A program made the position numbers and the translations under genes. Below, piece by piece: positions 17,317-32,139 of a stretch of DNA of 64,000 nt (the stretch's first letter is position 1; each line of letters begins with the position of its first letter). This DNA is from Fodinibacter sp038258215 (GTDB lineage Bacteria > Actinomycetota > Actinomycetes > Actinomycetales > Dermatophilaceae). The stretch covers positions 31,954 through 95,953 of the forward strand of contig JBBSQC010000010.1 of assembly GCA_038258215.1 (NCBI GenBank), read 5' to 3'. Under the pieces are notes generated by a model, which saw only the letters and a program-made list of their open reading frames with translations, was not told the DNA's origin and ran no database searches.

Positions 17317-17979
17317 TCACCAGCCGCGCTCGCGCCAGGCGTCCAGATGGGGCCGCTCGGCACCGATCGTCGAGTCGCCGCCGTGCCCCGGGTAGAACCA
17401 GGTGGTGTCGTCGTGCGTGCCGAAGATGCGTTCCGAGACGTCGCCGTAGAGCTCCTCGAAGCTCTGCCCGGGGTTCTTGGTGTTGCCGACCCCGCCGGGG
17501 AAGAGGGTGTCGCCGGTGAACAGGTGGCGGATGCCGTCCGGGTCGGCCCAGGACAGCGCCACCGACCCGGGGGTGTGGCCGCGCAGGTGGATGACGTCCA
17601 AGTTCAGCTCACCGACGCTGAGCACGTCGCCCTGGCGGAGCCGCACGTCGGGCGCCACGGGGAGGGCGTCCGAGTCCTCGGCCCCGGCATACGTGCGCGC
17701 GCCGGTGGTCGACGCGACCTCCTTCAGCGCCCGCACGTGGTCCCAGTGCTGGTGGGTGGTGACGAGGTGACCCAACCGGCCGGTGCCCTCCCCGACCAGA
17801 GCGAGGCACCGCGCGGGGTCGTCCGCGGCATCGATGAGCAGCTGCTCCCCGGTGGCGGTGCAGGTCAGGAGGTAGACGTTGTTGTGCATCTGCGACACCG
17901 ACATCTTGCGGATCGTGGCCCGCCCGAGCTCGCGCACGTCGCTGGGGCCGCCCGGCTCCACGTCTCCGGTGTAGGCCAC
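17317..17979 (-). CDS. MBL-fold metallo-hydrolase (glyoxalase II-like)
   Basis: A 220-residue metallo-beta-lactamase-fold hydrolase. The zinc motif is THQHWDH, then the second metal ligands in LRGHTPGSVALS and FTGDTLFPGGVGNT, and FYPGHGGDSTIGAE near the end. This layout matches glyoxalase II/thiolesterase-type members. The GTG at 17979 starts 4 bases after the stop of a mycothiol-dependent isomerase-family gene, so the pair is almost surely co-transcribed. I infer hydrolysis of a mycothiol thioester or a related detoxification step; the substrate is not shown by the sequence. Confidence 0.8.
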   Translation of the reverse strand: MAYTGDVEPGGPSDVRELGRATIRKMSVSQMHNNVYLLTCTATGEQLLIDAADDPARCLALVGEGTGRLGHLVTTHQHWDHVRALKEVASTTGARTYAGAEDSDALPVAPDVRLRQGDVLSVGELNLDVIHLRGHTPGSVALSWADPDGIRHLFTGDTLFPGGVGNTKNPGQSFEELYGDVSERIFGTHDDTTWFYPGHGGDSTIGAERPHLDAWRERGW

Positions 17980-17983
17980 GGAC

Positions 17984-18679
17984 CTACCGCCCGTCCGGGA
18001 GCGGGGGGAGCGAGGTGGCATCGAGGCCCGCGGTGGCCCCGCGGGCCAACCAGCCGAGCAGCGCCGCACCGGATCCGGACACCACATCACCCTCGGACCC
18101 GACGGTCCACCGACCTCCCTCGGCACTGGAGATCGTGAGGTCGGGCGGGCTGTCGGCTCGCCCGAGCCTCGCGACCTCCTCGTCGAGGAAGAGGCGGGTC
18201 AGGTCGGGCTCCACGTCCTCGAAGCCGAAACCGGCGTCGAGGTCGACGTGGTGGTAGACGACTTCCCGCAGCCTCATGAACGGCAGCCTCCCCGCCGGGG
18301 CGAAGGGTACGCCCGGCACACGCTCGACCATCACGTCCGCGTGCTCGGGCCCGAGCCGGGCCAGCAGGGGGTTGACGGCCGCTCCCGTGCTCCTGACGTC
18401 CTCCGCCAGCACGGCGACCGACCTGCCGGCACCGGCGTCGATGTCGGCGTCGCGGTCCTCGGGGCTTCGGTACATCGTCTCGCCCGTGCCGTCGACCGCG
18501 GCCCGCACCAGCGCCGCGAGCGCGTCGGCGTTGCGGGCGACGTGGCTCAGCACGTGCCCGACCGTCCACCCGGCGCACAGGGTGGGAGCCGAGGAGTCCT
18601 CGAGCGTCAGCGCGGTGTCGACCAGCCGCTCGGTGTGGCGGGAGAGCGCCGCGTACAGGTCCGGGGTGGTTGACGCCAT
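17984..18679 (-). CDS. Maleylpyruvate isomerase family mycothiol-dependent enzyme
   Basis: A 231-residue DinB-fold protein with an MDMPI-type N-terminal domain (CAGWTVGHVLSHVARNADALA, metal-binding His) and REVVYHHVDLDAGFG carrying the other metal ligands. A short C-terminal domain (about 165-231) resembles the SCP2-like/MDMPI C-terminal region. Family members use mycothiol as a cofactor, for example in maleylpyruvate isomerisation or S-transfer. No gentisate-pathway genes are nearby, so the true substrate is open. It is co-transcribed with the downstream MBL hydrolase. Confidence 0.82.
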   Translation of the reverse strand: MASTTPDLYAALSRHTERLVDTALTLEDSSAPTLCAGWTVGHVLSHVARNADALAALVRAAVDGTGETMYRSPEDRDADIDAGAGRSVAVLAEDVRSTGAAVNPLLARLGPEHADVMVERVPGVPFAPAGRLPFMRLREVVYHHVDLDAGFGFEDVEPDLTRLFLDEEVARLGRADSPPDLTISSAEGGRWTVGSEGDVVSGSGAALLGWLARGATAGLDATSLPPLPDGR

Positions 18680-18688
18680 GTCGAAAAC

Positions 18689-20488
<1,800 letters not shown>

Positions 20489-20494
20489 GGACCC

Positions 20495-20500
20495 AACCTA
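20495..20500 (-). promoter_or_regulatory. -10 element, leaderless GH15 gene
   Basis: Read on minus, TAGGTT ends 6 bases before the GTG at 20488. It is the same hexamer and spacing as at the MDMPI gene. Confidence 0.5.
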
Positions 20501-20545
20501 AGCCTCGACAGCGCCCTCGATGGGGACCCTGTCGGTGGTGACACC

Positions 20546-20551
20546 TAGCAT
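20546..20551 (+). promoter_or_regulatory. -10 element, leaderless uvrA
   Basis: TAGCAT ends 7 bases before the uvrA GTG at 20559. No clear LexA operator was seen between the two divergent genes. Confidence 0.45.
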
Positions 20552-20558
20552 TGCAGCC

Positions 20559-23606
<3,048 letters not shown>

Positions 23607-23622
23607 CGCACGACGACCCCGC

Positions 23623-23641
23623 AGAGCGTGGGACCCGCTCT
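23623..23641. terminator. Weak bidirectional hairpin between uvrA and livF
   Basis: AGAGCG (23623-23628) and CGCTCT (23636-23641) form a 6-pair stem with a 7-base loop between two convergent stops. Its last base overlaps the livF stop codon. The stem is short, so the call is tentative. Confidence 0.35.
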
Positions 23642-24354
23642 CAGTCCTCGCCCAGGTAGGCCTTGCGGACGTCGTCGCTCTCGAGGAGCTCCTTGCCGGT
23701 GCCCGACAGCACGATGGTGCCGACCTCCAGCACGTACCCCTTGGTGGCGCGCTTGAGGGCGGCCAGGGCGTTCTGCTCCACGAGCAGGATGGTGGTGCCC
23801 TGCTGCTGGAGCGTGGTCACGGTGGTCATGATCCGCTTCATCATCAGCGGCGAGAGGCCCATCGACGGCTCGTCGAGCATGAGCAGCTTGGGCCGGCTCA
23901 TCATCGCCCGCCCCATGGCGAGCATCTGCTGCTCGCCGCCGGAGAAGGTGCCCGCCGGCTGCTTGGCCCGCTCCTTTAGGATCGGGAAGAGCTCGTAGGC
24001 GGCTTCGAGGTCGCTCTGGATCTCCTTGTCCCGGCGGTTGAACGCGCCGAGCAGGAGGTTCTCCTCCACGGTGAGCCGGGGGAAGATCCGGCGGCCCTCG
24101 GGGGAGTGCGCCAGCCCGAGCTGGACGATCTCGTGGGCGGCGACCGTGGTGAGGTCCTGGCCGTTGAAGGTGATCGACCCGCTGACCGGTCTGATCAGCC
24201 CCGAGATGGTGCGCAGGGTCGTGGTCTTCCCAGCGCCGTTGGTGCCGATGAGGGAGACGACCTCACCCTCACCCACGGTGAAGCTGATGCCCTTGACGGC
24301 CTTGATCTTGCCGTAGGACACCACGAGGTCCTTGACCTCCAGCATGGCGCTCAC
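23641..24354 (-). CDS. livF: Branched-chain amino acid ABC transporter ATPase LivF
   Basis: A 237-residue ABC ATPase. Walker A is GTNGAGKTT, the signature is FSGGEQQMLAMGRAMM, and Walker B plus D-loop is LLMLDEPSMGLSP. The LivF-specific features are QLGLAHSPEGRRIFPRLTVEENL and VEQNALAALKRATKGYVLEVG. It pairs with LivG to drive uptake of Leu/Ile/Val or related compounds. The GTG start overlaps the livG stop by 4 bases. Confidence 0.93.
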   Translation of the reverse strand: MSAMLEVKDLVVSYGKIKAVKGISFTVGEGEVVSLIGTNGAGKTTTLRTISGLIRPVSGSITFNGQDLTTVAAHEIVQLGLAHSPEGRRIFPRLTVEENLLLGAFNRRDKEIQSDLEAAYELFPILKERAKQPAGTFSGGEQQMLAMGRAMMSRPKLLMLDEPSMGLSPLMMKRIMTTVTTLQQQGTTILLVEQNALAALKRATKGYVLEVGTIVLSGTGKELLESDDVRKAYLGED

Positions 24355-25172
24355 GCGATCTCCTCGTCCTCGTCGTCCCCACCGATGTAGGCCTCGATGA
24401 CCCGGGGGTCGGACTGCACCTCACCCGGAGTGCCCTCCACGAGCAGGGAGCCACGGACCAGGCAGAGCACCCGGTCGCAGAGGTTGAAGATGAAGCGCAT
24501 GTCGTGTTCGATGACGACGACCGCGAGACCGCTGGCCCTGATCTTGAAGATCAGGTGCATCGTCTCCTCGGTCTCCCGGGGGTTCATGCCGGCCGTGGGC
24601 TCGTCGAGCAGGACGATCTTCGGGTCGGTGGCCAGGGCCCGAGCGATCTCCAGGCGGCGCTGGTCTCCGTAGGGGAGGTTGCGCGCGAGGATCTCGGCAG
24701 ACTTCCCCAGGCCGACGTAGTCCAGCAGCTCCTGGGCCCGGGTCCGGGTCGCCTCCTCCTCGCGCCTGAACTTCGGGCCGCGCAGGATCGAGGTGAGGGC
24801 CATCGAGGTGGTTCGGCAGTAGCGGCCCACCATGACGTTCTCGAGCGCGGTCATGTTGTTGAAGAGCCGGATGTTCTGGAAGGTTCGGGCCATGCCGGCG
24901 CGCACGACGGCGAGCGGCTTCGGGGGGAGCTTCTCGCCCCCCAGCATCACGGTGCCCTCGGTGGGGATGTACATCCCGGTGAGGCAGTTGAAGAAGGTCG
25001 TCTTGCCGGCGCCGTTGGGCCCGATCAACCCGACGATCTCGCCGTCGTGCACCTTCATGCCCACGTCGTCGACGGCGGTCAGCCCACCGAAGCGCATCGT
25101 GACGTCGGTCGCCTCGAGCACGACGGTGGTGCCGACCTCGTGCACGGTGGCCTCTGGCTCGGTGACGGTCAC
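24351..25172 (-). CDS. livG: Branched-chain amino acid ABC transporter ATPase LivG
   Basis: A 273-residue ABC ATPase with Walker A GPNGAGKTT, the LivG hallmark GMARTFQNIRLF, signature LPYGDQRRLEIARAL, Walker B LLDEPTAGMNP and the C-terminal block IEHDMRFIFNLCDRVLCLVRG ending GTPGEVQSDPRVIEAYIG. A 20-residue N-terminal extension precedes the nucleotide-binding domain, and the end is acidic (DDEDEE). GTG overlaps the livM stop (GTGA). Confidence 0.94.
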   Translation of the reverse strand: MTVTEPEATVHEVGTTVVLEATDVTMRFGGLTAVDDVGMKVHDGEIVGLIGPNGAGKTTFFNCLTGMYIPTEGTVMLGGEKLPPKPLAVVRAGMARTFQNIRLFNNMTALENVMVGRYCRTTSMALTSILRGPKFRREEEATRTRAQELLDYVGLGKSAEILARNLPYGDQRRLEIARALATDPKIVLLDEPTAGMNPRETEETMHLIFKIRASGLAVVVIEHDMRFIFNLCDRVLCLVRGSLLVEGTPGEVQSDPRVIEAYIGGDDEDEEIA

Positions 25173-26844
25173 TTGACTTCCTCCAGGTGTTCTTCCTGTG
25201 CGTGTTCCACGAGTTCCTCGTCCTCGTCATGGAACTCCAGCTGTCGCCGCTTGTTGGGCACCAGGCCCTCGGGGCGGAAGCGCATCATCAGCACGAGGAG
25301 CAGCCCGAACGACAACAGGCGGTAGTCGTTGACCTCGCGGAGCTTCTCGGGCAGCAGCTTGAGGATCGTCGCGCCGAGGAGGACCCCGACCACGGTGCCC
25401 ATCCCGCCGAGCACCACCGCGGACAGGAGGAACGCCGACTCGAGGAAGATGTACTGGTCGGGGCTCACGGAGGTGTCCATGTGCGCCTTGACGGTGCCGG
25501 CCAGACCGGCGAGGAACGCGCCGACGGCGAAGGCGAGGATCTTCAGCCCGAAGACGTTCACACCCATGGCCTCGGCGGCGCGCTCGTCCTCGCGGATGGC
25601 GACCCAGCCGCGACCGATCCGGCTGTTGTTGAGCCGGACGAACACGAGGATGACGAAGGCGATGAGCACCAGCAGCAGGAAGTAGTAGTTGCTGAAGCGC
25701 CCGAGCGGGATGCCCGCGATCGTGTGGCTCGCGCCGAAGTCGAACCCGAAGAAGTTGAGGTCGGGGATACCGGGGATGCCGTTGGGCCCGTTGGTCAGGT
25801 CGGGCCCGTTGTTGCCGTCGAGGTTGAACATCGCCAGGCGGAAGATCTCCCCGAAGCCGAGGGTCACGATGGCGAGGTAGTCACCCGAGACGCGCAGCGT
25901 CGGTGAGCCGATGATCAGGCCGAAGGTCGCGGCCACGCACGCGCCGATGAGCATGACGACGAGGAACGGCGGCTTCCAGCCCACGGTGGCGAAGGCCGAC
26001 TCCGAGAGCATCGCCCCGACGTAGGCGCCGGTGCCGAGGAAGGCGATGTAGCCGAGGTCGAGCAGCCCCGCGAGGCCGACGACGATGTTCAGGCCGAGTG
26101 CGGTCGCAGCGAAGATCAGGATCTGCGCCGCGATGGACATGTTGGCGTCCGACCCGTTCTGGGTGAACGGGAACAGGAAGGCGACGACGAAGGCGGCCAG
26201 CACCAGGGGACGGCGGTTGTTCGCCCCGATGAAGCCGAGGTAGGCGCCGACCCCGCTGGCCAGCAGGCCCCCGCCGATGCCGATCACGGCCACGAGGAAC
26301 AGGGCGAACACGGACCCGTCACCGATGTTCAGGGCGTAGGCGACGACGAAGAGCAGCACGGCCATCGCGATGACGATGATGAGGATCTCGAGGTTGGAGG
26401 AGAGCCGCGGCCAGGTGTGCACGTCGGTGTCGGGGTGGGGTGCCAGGAGCCCGCCGAGCGCCACCAGCAGCGCACCGACAAGAGCGACGTAGAGGCCCTC
26501 GTTGGCGTTGATGATCCCGCCGGCCTGTGCGGCGATGGCCCACAGGGCGCCGAGCACGAAGACGAGGGCAGCGAACCCGGAGAACTGAACTCCGCGCCCC
26601 GGGCTCATCCAGCCCGGACGGCGGACGACGAGCACCCCCAGGATGATCGCGAGCACGCCGGCGGCCATCGCGTAGAGCTGGATGCCGGCCGGGTAGAACC
26701 GGATCGAGATGTCACCGAGGATGCGGTCGTCGTAGGACCACGACAGGAAGCCGCTGAGGAAGAGCAGCGCACCGCCGGCAATGGCGAACGGGGACGCGAA
26801 CCGCCCATAGGACGTACGGGTCTTCTCCGAGAGGGCGAGTCTGC

Positions 26845-26848
<4 letters not shown>
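25169..26848 (-). CDS. livM: Branched-chain amino acid ABC permease LivM, N-terminally extended
   Basis: A 559-residue permease. The LivM core starts near residue 215 (AAQILIFAATALGLNIVVGLAGLLDLGYIAFLGTGAYVGAML) and contains the coupling-loop region RIGRGWVAIREDERAAEAMGVN and the terminal LRPEG-like FRPEGLVPNKRR. Typical LivM proteins have about 320-420 residues; here roughly 215 extra residues carrying about six hydrophobic segments precede the core, and a Glu-rich cytoplasmic tail follows. ATG at 26848 overlaps the livH stop and is the natural start; an open frame continues far upstream but is the shadow of livH. Confidence 0.9.
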
Positions 26849-27792
<944 letters not shown>

Positions 27793-27923
27793 ACGGACCT
27801 CCTTGAGTGTGAGCAGAAGCGGCTGGGGGGGAGCGTAGCGGGTGGGACACCGCCAGACCCATGACATCCGGCATACCGGGCGAGCAGCTCTCGCGCGGCG
27901 CTCTGGCTGTTCCGTACACGCGA

Positions 27924-27958
27924 ACGGCGGGGGTGGTCACCACGACCACCCCCGCCGT
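27924..27958 (-). terminator. Strong hairpin between livK and livH
   Basis: ACGGCGGGGGTGGTC (27924-27938) pairs perfectly with GACCACCCCCGCCGT (27944-27958): a 15-pair stem and a 5-base loop. It lies between the livK stop and livH, so it can trim or attenuate the transcript and give more binding protein than membrane components. Confidence 0.8.
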
Positions 27959-27995
27959 CAGACGATGCTGACGGGCGGTGCCGTCAGCTGGGGTC

Positions 27996-29225
27996 CTACT
28001 TGAACTCCGAGGTGTCCACTGCCTCCCAGGCGTCGCCCTTGACCGTGTACACGGTCAGGATGCGCGAGGTGGTGTCACCGAACTCGTCGAAGGCGACCTT
28101 GCCGGTCACCCCGTCGAAGGCGACGCTGCTCATCGCGTCGACGGTGGGCTGGCGGGCGGCCTCCGCGGACTCGGCATCCTTGAGCGACACCTTGAGGGCG
28201 TTGATCACGGCGTTCGCCGCGTCGTAGGCGTACGCGCCGTAGGCCTCGTACGGCTCGGAGTAGCCGGCTGCGTCATAGGCCTTCACGAAGTCCTGCGCCG
28301 AGGGCAGCGTCGCGGTCGGGGCGCCGATCGCGGTGGCGAGGTCGCCGCCAGCGGTCTTGCCGGCGAGCTTGATGTACTGAGCGGAGTAGATGCCGTCACC
28401 GCCCATGAGGGGCACGTCGAGGCCGGCGGCCTTCATCTGCTGCGAGAAGGGAGCCCCCTGGGGGAACTCTCCGCCGTAGTAGACGGCCTGGGGGTTGGAG
28501 GGCTTGATCTTGCTGATGACGGCGTCGTACTTGCTGTCATCGGGGTTGATCGTCTCGGCGGCGACGATCTTGCCGCCGAGCTTCTCGTACTCCGCGGAGA
28601 ACGCCGCGACGAGGCCCTGGCCGTAGGTCTTCTTGTCGTGGACCGTCGCGACCTCCTTGATGCCCGCCTTCTCGAACAGGTAGCGCGCCGCGAAGGGGCC
28701 CTGGATCGAGTCGGTCGTGCAGGTGCGGAAGTAGTTCGGGTAGGCCCGCTTGGGGGCGGTCGCGAAGTCGGCGCCCTGGGTGAGCGAGGGGTTGGTGTTG
28801 GCCGGCGAGACCATCGTGATGTTCGCCGACGCCAGCACGGGCTGCACGCTCTGCGACACGGAGGAGTTCAGGTTGCCGACGACGGCGACGACGTCCTTGT
28901 CGGCTGAGAGCTTGGTCGCCGCGTTCTTGCCGACGTCGGGCTTGGCCTCGTCGTCCTCGGCTGAGAGCTCGAGGGTCCAGCCGGGGATGGTGCCGGCCTC
29001 GTTGGCCTGTTTGATCGCCAGGTCGACCGAGTGCTCGATGCCCAGGCCGAGCGCGGCGAGGTCACCGGACAGCGGCGAGATGACGCCGATCTTGGCGATC
29101 TTGTTGGTGCTGGAGCCGGAGCCCCCGGTGTCGCCGTCCTCGCCGCCGCGCGTGCCACAACCGGCGAGCGCGAGCGAGGCCACGAGCAGCGAGGCGCCAA
29201 CGGCGACCACGGAACGCTGAGGCAC
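27996..29225 (-). CDS. livK: Branched-chain amino acid ABC transporter substrate-binding lipoprotein
   Basis: A 409-residue periplasmic-binding-type lipoprotein. It has a short signal peptide with the lipobox LALAGC and acylation at C23, then a Gly/Ser linker and the Leu/Ile/Val-binding fold (KIGVISPLSGDLAALGLGIEHSVDLAIKQAN, VVGNLNSSVSQSVQPVL, MVSPANTNPSL, YFRTCTTDSIQGPFAARYL). GTG at 29225 follows an AGGAGG site. A possible promoter on minus has TACAGT at 29293-29298. First gene of the liv cluster, separated from livH by a strong hairpin. Confidence 0.93.
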   Translation of the reverse strand: MPQRSVVAVGASLLVASLALAGCGTRGGEDGDTGGSGSSTNKIAKIGVISPLSGDLAALGLGIEHSVDLAIKQANEAGTIPGWTLELSAEDDEAKPDVGKNAATKLSADKDVVAVVGNLNSSVSQSVQPVLASANITMVSPANTNPSLTQGADFATAPKRAYPNYFRTCTTDSIQGPFAARYLFEKAGIKEVATVHDKKTYGQGLVAAFSAEYEKLGGKIVAAETINPDDSKYDAVISKIKPSNPQAVYYGGEFPQGAPFSQQMKAAGLDVPLMGGDGIYSAQYIKLAGKTAGGDLATAIGAPTATLPSAQDFVKAYDAAGYSEPYEAYGAYAYDAANAVINALKVSLKDAESAEAARQPTVDAMSSVAFDGVTGKVAFDEFGDTTSRILTVYTVKGDAWEAVDTSEFK

Positions 29226-29461
29226 GTTTCCTCCTGATGGGTACTGGGTGGGTGAGCAGGTGTGCTCGTGCCCGCCTGAGGCGAGCATGAGGACTGTAAC
29301 CTCACGGCGCGGGCCAGCGAAGCAAACCCCGGTGACCGGGGCCGACTTGTTACCTGAGCGAGACCTCCAGGTCGAGGGACGTCGAAGGTCCCGCCGGTGC
29401 ACAGGGCAGTGGGTGATACTCGTGGTCCCGTCGCAGGCCCCCCCACCCGTGAGGACCACCC

Positions 29462-29998
29462 ATGAGCACGTCGTTACACGACCTCGATCCGGACCGCAAC
29501 CGGCCCACCGCGGTCGACGCCTCGCCGTGCCGGTGCGCCAGTCGACGCGACGCCTTCCGGGCCGTGGGGACCCTGGGCGTGGTCGCGGCCGCCGCCGGCG
29601 GGCTCGCCGCCTGCGGAGGTGGTTCGGACGAGACCGGATCACCCGGAGGTGGTGACGCATCGGGTGGGTCAGGGGCCTCCGGTGGCGCCACCGCATCCGA
29701 AGGCTCCTCTGGACAGGTCGCGATCCAGCCCTCGGAGGTGCCCGTGGGTGGCGGCACCGTGCTCGACGACATCAAGGTCGTGGTGACCCAGCCCACCGAT
29801 GGCGACTTCAAGGCGTTCTCGGCGATCTGCACCCACCAGGGCTGCACGGTCGGCGGGGTGGCGGACGGGAAGATCACCTGCCCGTGCCACGGGAGCCAGT
29901 TCGACATCGCCACCGGCGCCGTCGTGACCGGTCCCGCCACCGCGGGGCTCGAGACCAAGACGGTCACGGTCGGCGCCGACGGCCTCACCATCTCCTGA
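29462..29998 (+). CDS. Rieske [2Fe-2S] protein, Tat-type lipoprotein
   Basis: A 178-residue exported Rieske protein. The N-terminus has a twin-arginine-like SRRDAF (27-32), a hydrophobic stretch and a lipobox LAAC with C51, then a Gly/Ser/Ala linker to about residue 85. The Rieske domain has both cluster motifs, CTHQGC and CPCHGSQF, and the terminal GLETKTVTVGADGLTIS. It would be anchored outside the membrane as an electron carrier. It is not next to cytochrome bc genes, so its partner is unknown. It is divergent from livK across 236 bases, a region in which I see only possible promoters. Confidence 0.88.
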   Translation: MSTSLHDLDPDRNRPTAVDASPCRCASRRDAFRAVGTLGVVAAAAGGLAACGGGSDETGSPGGGDASGGSGASGGATASEGSSGQVAIQPSEVPVGGGTVLDDIKVVVTQPTDGDFKAFSAICTHQGCTVGGVADGKITCPCHGSQFDIATGAVVTGPATAGLETKTVTVGADGLTIS

Positions 29999-30123
29999 CC
30001 CCACCTGGGTTCACCGGTCCCTCACGCACTAGACCGGAGCGCACGCACGTGTACCCGCGTGGTCACCGGTCTTCTGCGTGCCGTCGATCACGGTGTGGTG
30101 CCGGGCGTGTCGGATGGGCGACA

Positions 30124-30129
30124 TAGGCT
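30124..30129 (+). promoter_or_regulatory. -10 element, leaderless uvrC
   Basis: TAGGCT ends 6 bases before the uvrC GTG at 30136. It would drive uvrC-rapZ-yvcK. Confidence 0.5.
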
Positions 30130-30135
30130 GACGCG

Positions 30136-32139
30136 GTGGCCGATCCGTCGACGTACCGCCCCCGTCCGGGGGAGATCCCGACCGACCCCGGCGTCTACCG
30201 GTTCCGCGACCGCGACGGTCGCGTCATCTACGTCGGCAAGGCCAAGAGCCTGCGGCCGAGGCTCTCCTCCTACTTCCAGGACATCTCCGCGCTGCACCAC
30301 CGCACCGCCACGATGGTCCGCACCGGTGCGAGCGTCGAGTGGACCGTCGTGTCGACCGAGGTCGAGGCCCTCCAGCTCGAGTACGCCTGGATCAAGGAGT
30401 TCGACCCGCGCTTCAACGTCAGGTACCGCGACGACAAGTCCTACCCCTACCTCGCCGTGACCCTGGGGGACCAGTTCCCCCGGGCCCAGGTCATGCGCGG
30501 CACCAAGCGCAAGGGCACCCGCTACTTCGGCCCCTACGCCCACGCCTGGGCGATCCGCGAGACGCTCGACCTCGCGCTGCGGGTCTTCCCGGTCCGCACC
30601 TGCTCCACCGGCGTCTTCACCCGCGCCGGCCAGGTCGGTCGGCCGTGCCTCCTGGGCTACATCGACAAGTGCAGCGCCCCCTGCGTCGGCCGGGTCGACG
30701 AGCAGCGGCACCGCGAGATCGCCGAGGACTTCTGCGACTTCATGGCCGGTGAGACCGGGCGCTTCCTCACCCGGCTGACCAAGGAGATGAAGCAGGCCTC
30801 CGACGCGCTGGACTTCGAGCTCGCGGCCCGTCTGCGCGACGACATCGGCGCCCTCGAGAAGGTCCTCGAGAAGTCCGCGGTCGTCCTGCCCGACGCCACC
30901 GACGCCGACGTCTTCGCCCTCGCCGAGGACGAGCTCGAGGTCGCCGTGCAGCTGTTCCACGTGCGCGGTGGACGGATCCGCGGCCAGCGCGGGTGGGTGG
31001 CCGAGCGGGACGCCGAGACCACGCCGGAGGTCGTCGAGCACCTGCTCCAGCAGGTCTACGGCGGTGAGGTCGGCGACGGGGTGCCGAGGGAGGTCCTCGT
31101 GCCCGTGCTGCCCGACGACGCGGGCTCCCTCGCCGACTGGCTCAGCGGCCTGCGGGGCAGCCGGGTCGACCTGCGCGTCCCCCAGCGCGGCGACAAGCGA
31201 ACCCTCATGGAGACCGTCGGGCGCAACGCCACGCAGAGCCTGGCCCGCCACAAGGTCACCCGCGCCGGCGACCTGACGACCCGCAGCCAGGCCCTCCAGC
31301 AGCTCCAGGACACCCTCGAGCTCGACGAGGCCCCCCTGCGCATCGAGTGCTTCGACATCAGCCACGTCCAGGGCACCCAGGTCGTGGGCTCCATGGTCGT
31401 CTTCGAGGACGGGCTCCCCCGCAAGAGCGAGTACCGCCGGTTCATCGTGCGTGGCGACGAGACGGGCGCCACCGACGACACCGCCGCGATGCACGAGGTC
31501 CTGACCCGGCGCTTCCGACGCGGGCAGCGGGAGGAGTCCGAGGCGAGCGTGGCGCCGTCGGCACCGGAACGGTATGCCGGTGAGCCCGGTGGCGACGTTC
31601 CGGCACCGGAGGTCGGGGCCCGGCCGGCACGGTTCGCCTACCGACCGAACCTCGTCGTCGTCGACGGAGGGCTCCCACAGGTCAACGCGGCGGCCCGCGC
31701 CCTCGCCGAGGCGGGGGTGGTCGACGTGACCGTGGTCGGGCTCGCCAAGCGACTCGAGGAGGTGTGGGTGCCCGGCGAGGAGTTCCCCGTCGTCCTGCCG
31801 CGGACGAGCGAGGGGCTCTACCTCCTCCAGAGACTTCGCGACGAGGCCCACCGCTTCGCCATCACCTTCCACCGTCAACGGCGGTCCAAGGCGATGACCA
31901 CCAGTGCACTGGACTCCGTCCCCGGTCTCGGTGAGAAGCGCCGCGCGTCGCTGCTCGCGGCATTCGGCTCGGTCAAGCGGGTGCGGGCCGCCTCGCTGGA
32001 GGAGCTTGCCGCGGTCCCGGGCATCGGTCCTGCACTGGCGGGCACCATTGCGGCAGAGTTGGGGGCGAGCACCCGCGAACCGGCCGTCAACCTGTCGACC
32101 GGTGAGGTGGTTGACGACGACGACGGAGGGCAGCAGTGA
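30136..32139 (+). CDS. uvrC: Excinuclease ABC subunit C
   Basis: UvrC, 667 residues, makes both incisions in nucleotide excision repair. It has an N-terminal GIY-YIG nuclease (PGVYRFRDRDGRVIYVGKAKSLRPRLSSYF), a Cys-rich segment (CSTGVFTRAGQVGRPCLLGYIDKCSAPC), a UVR motif near residue 215, an RNase H-like C-terminal nuclease (ECFDISHVQGTQVVGSMVVFEDG, VVDGGLPQVNAA) and tandem helix-hairpin-helix motifs (VPGLGEKRRASLLAAFGS, VPGIGPALAGTI). It heads a tight operon; the rapZ GTG overlaps its stop by 4 bases. Confidence 0.96.
   Translation: MADPSTYRPRPGEIPTDPGVYRFRDRDGRVIYVGKAKSLRPRLSSYFQDISALHHRTATMVRTGASVEWTVVSTEVEALQLEYAWIKEFDPRFNVRYRDDKSYPYLAVTLGDQFPRAQVMRGTKRKGTRYFGPYAHAWAIRETLDLALRVFPVRTCSTGVFTRAGQVGRPCLLGYIDKCSAPCVGRVDEQRHREIAEDFCDFMAGETGRFLTRLTKEMKQASDALDFELAARLRDDIGALEKVLEKSAVVLPDATDADVFALAEDELEVAVQLFHVRGGRIRGQRGWVAERDAETTPEVVEHLLQQVYGGEVGDGVPREVLVPVLPDDAGSLADWLSGLRGSRVDLRVPQRGDKRTLMETVGRNATQSLARHKVTRAGDLTTRSQALQQLQDTLELDEAPLRIECFDISHVQGTQVVGSMVVFEDGLPRKSEYRRFIVRGDETGATDDTAAMHEVLTRRFRRGQREESEASVAPSAPERYAGEPGGDVPAPEVGARPARFAYRPNLVVVDGGLPQVNAAARALAEAGVVDVTVVGLAKRLEEVWVPGEEFPVVLPRTSEGLYLLQRLRDEAHRFAITFHRQRRSKAMTTSALDSVPGLGEKRRASLLAAFGSVKRVRAASLEELAAVPGIGPALAGTIAAELGASTREPAVNLSTGEVVDDDDGGQQ

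Noticed and set aside
20489..20558. LexA (SOS) operator upstream of uvrA
   Set aside because: No convincing TCGAAC-type inverted repeat in the 70-base divergent gap.
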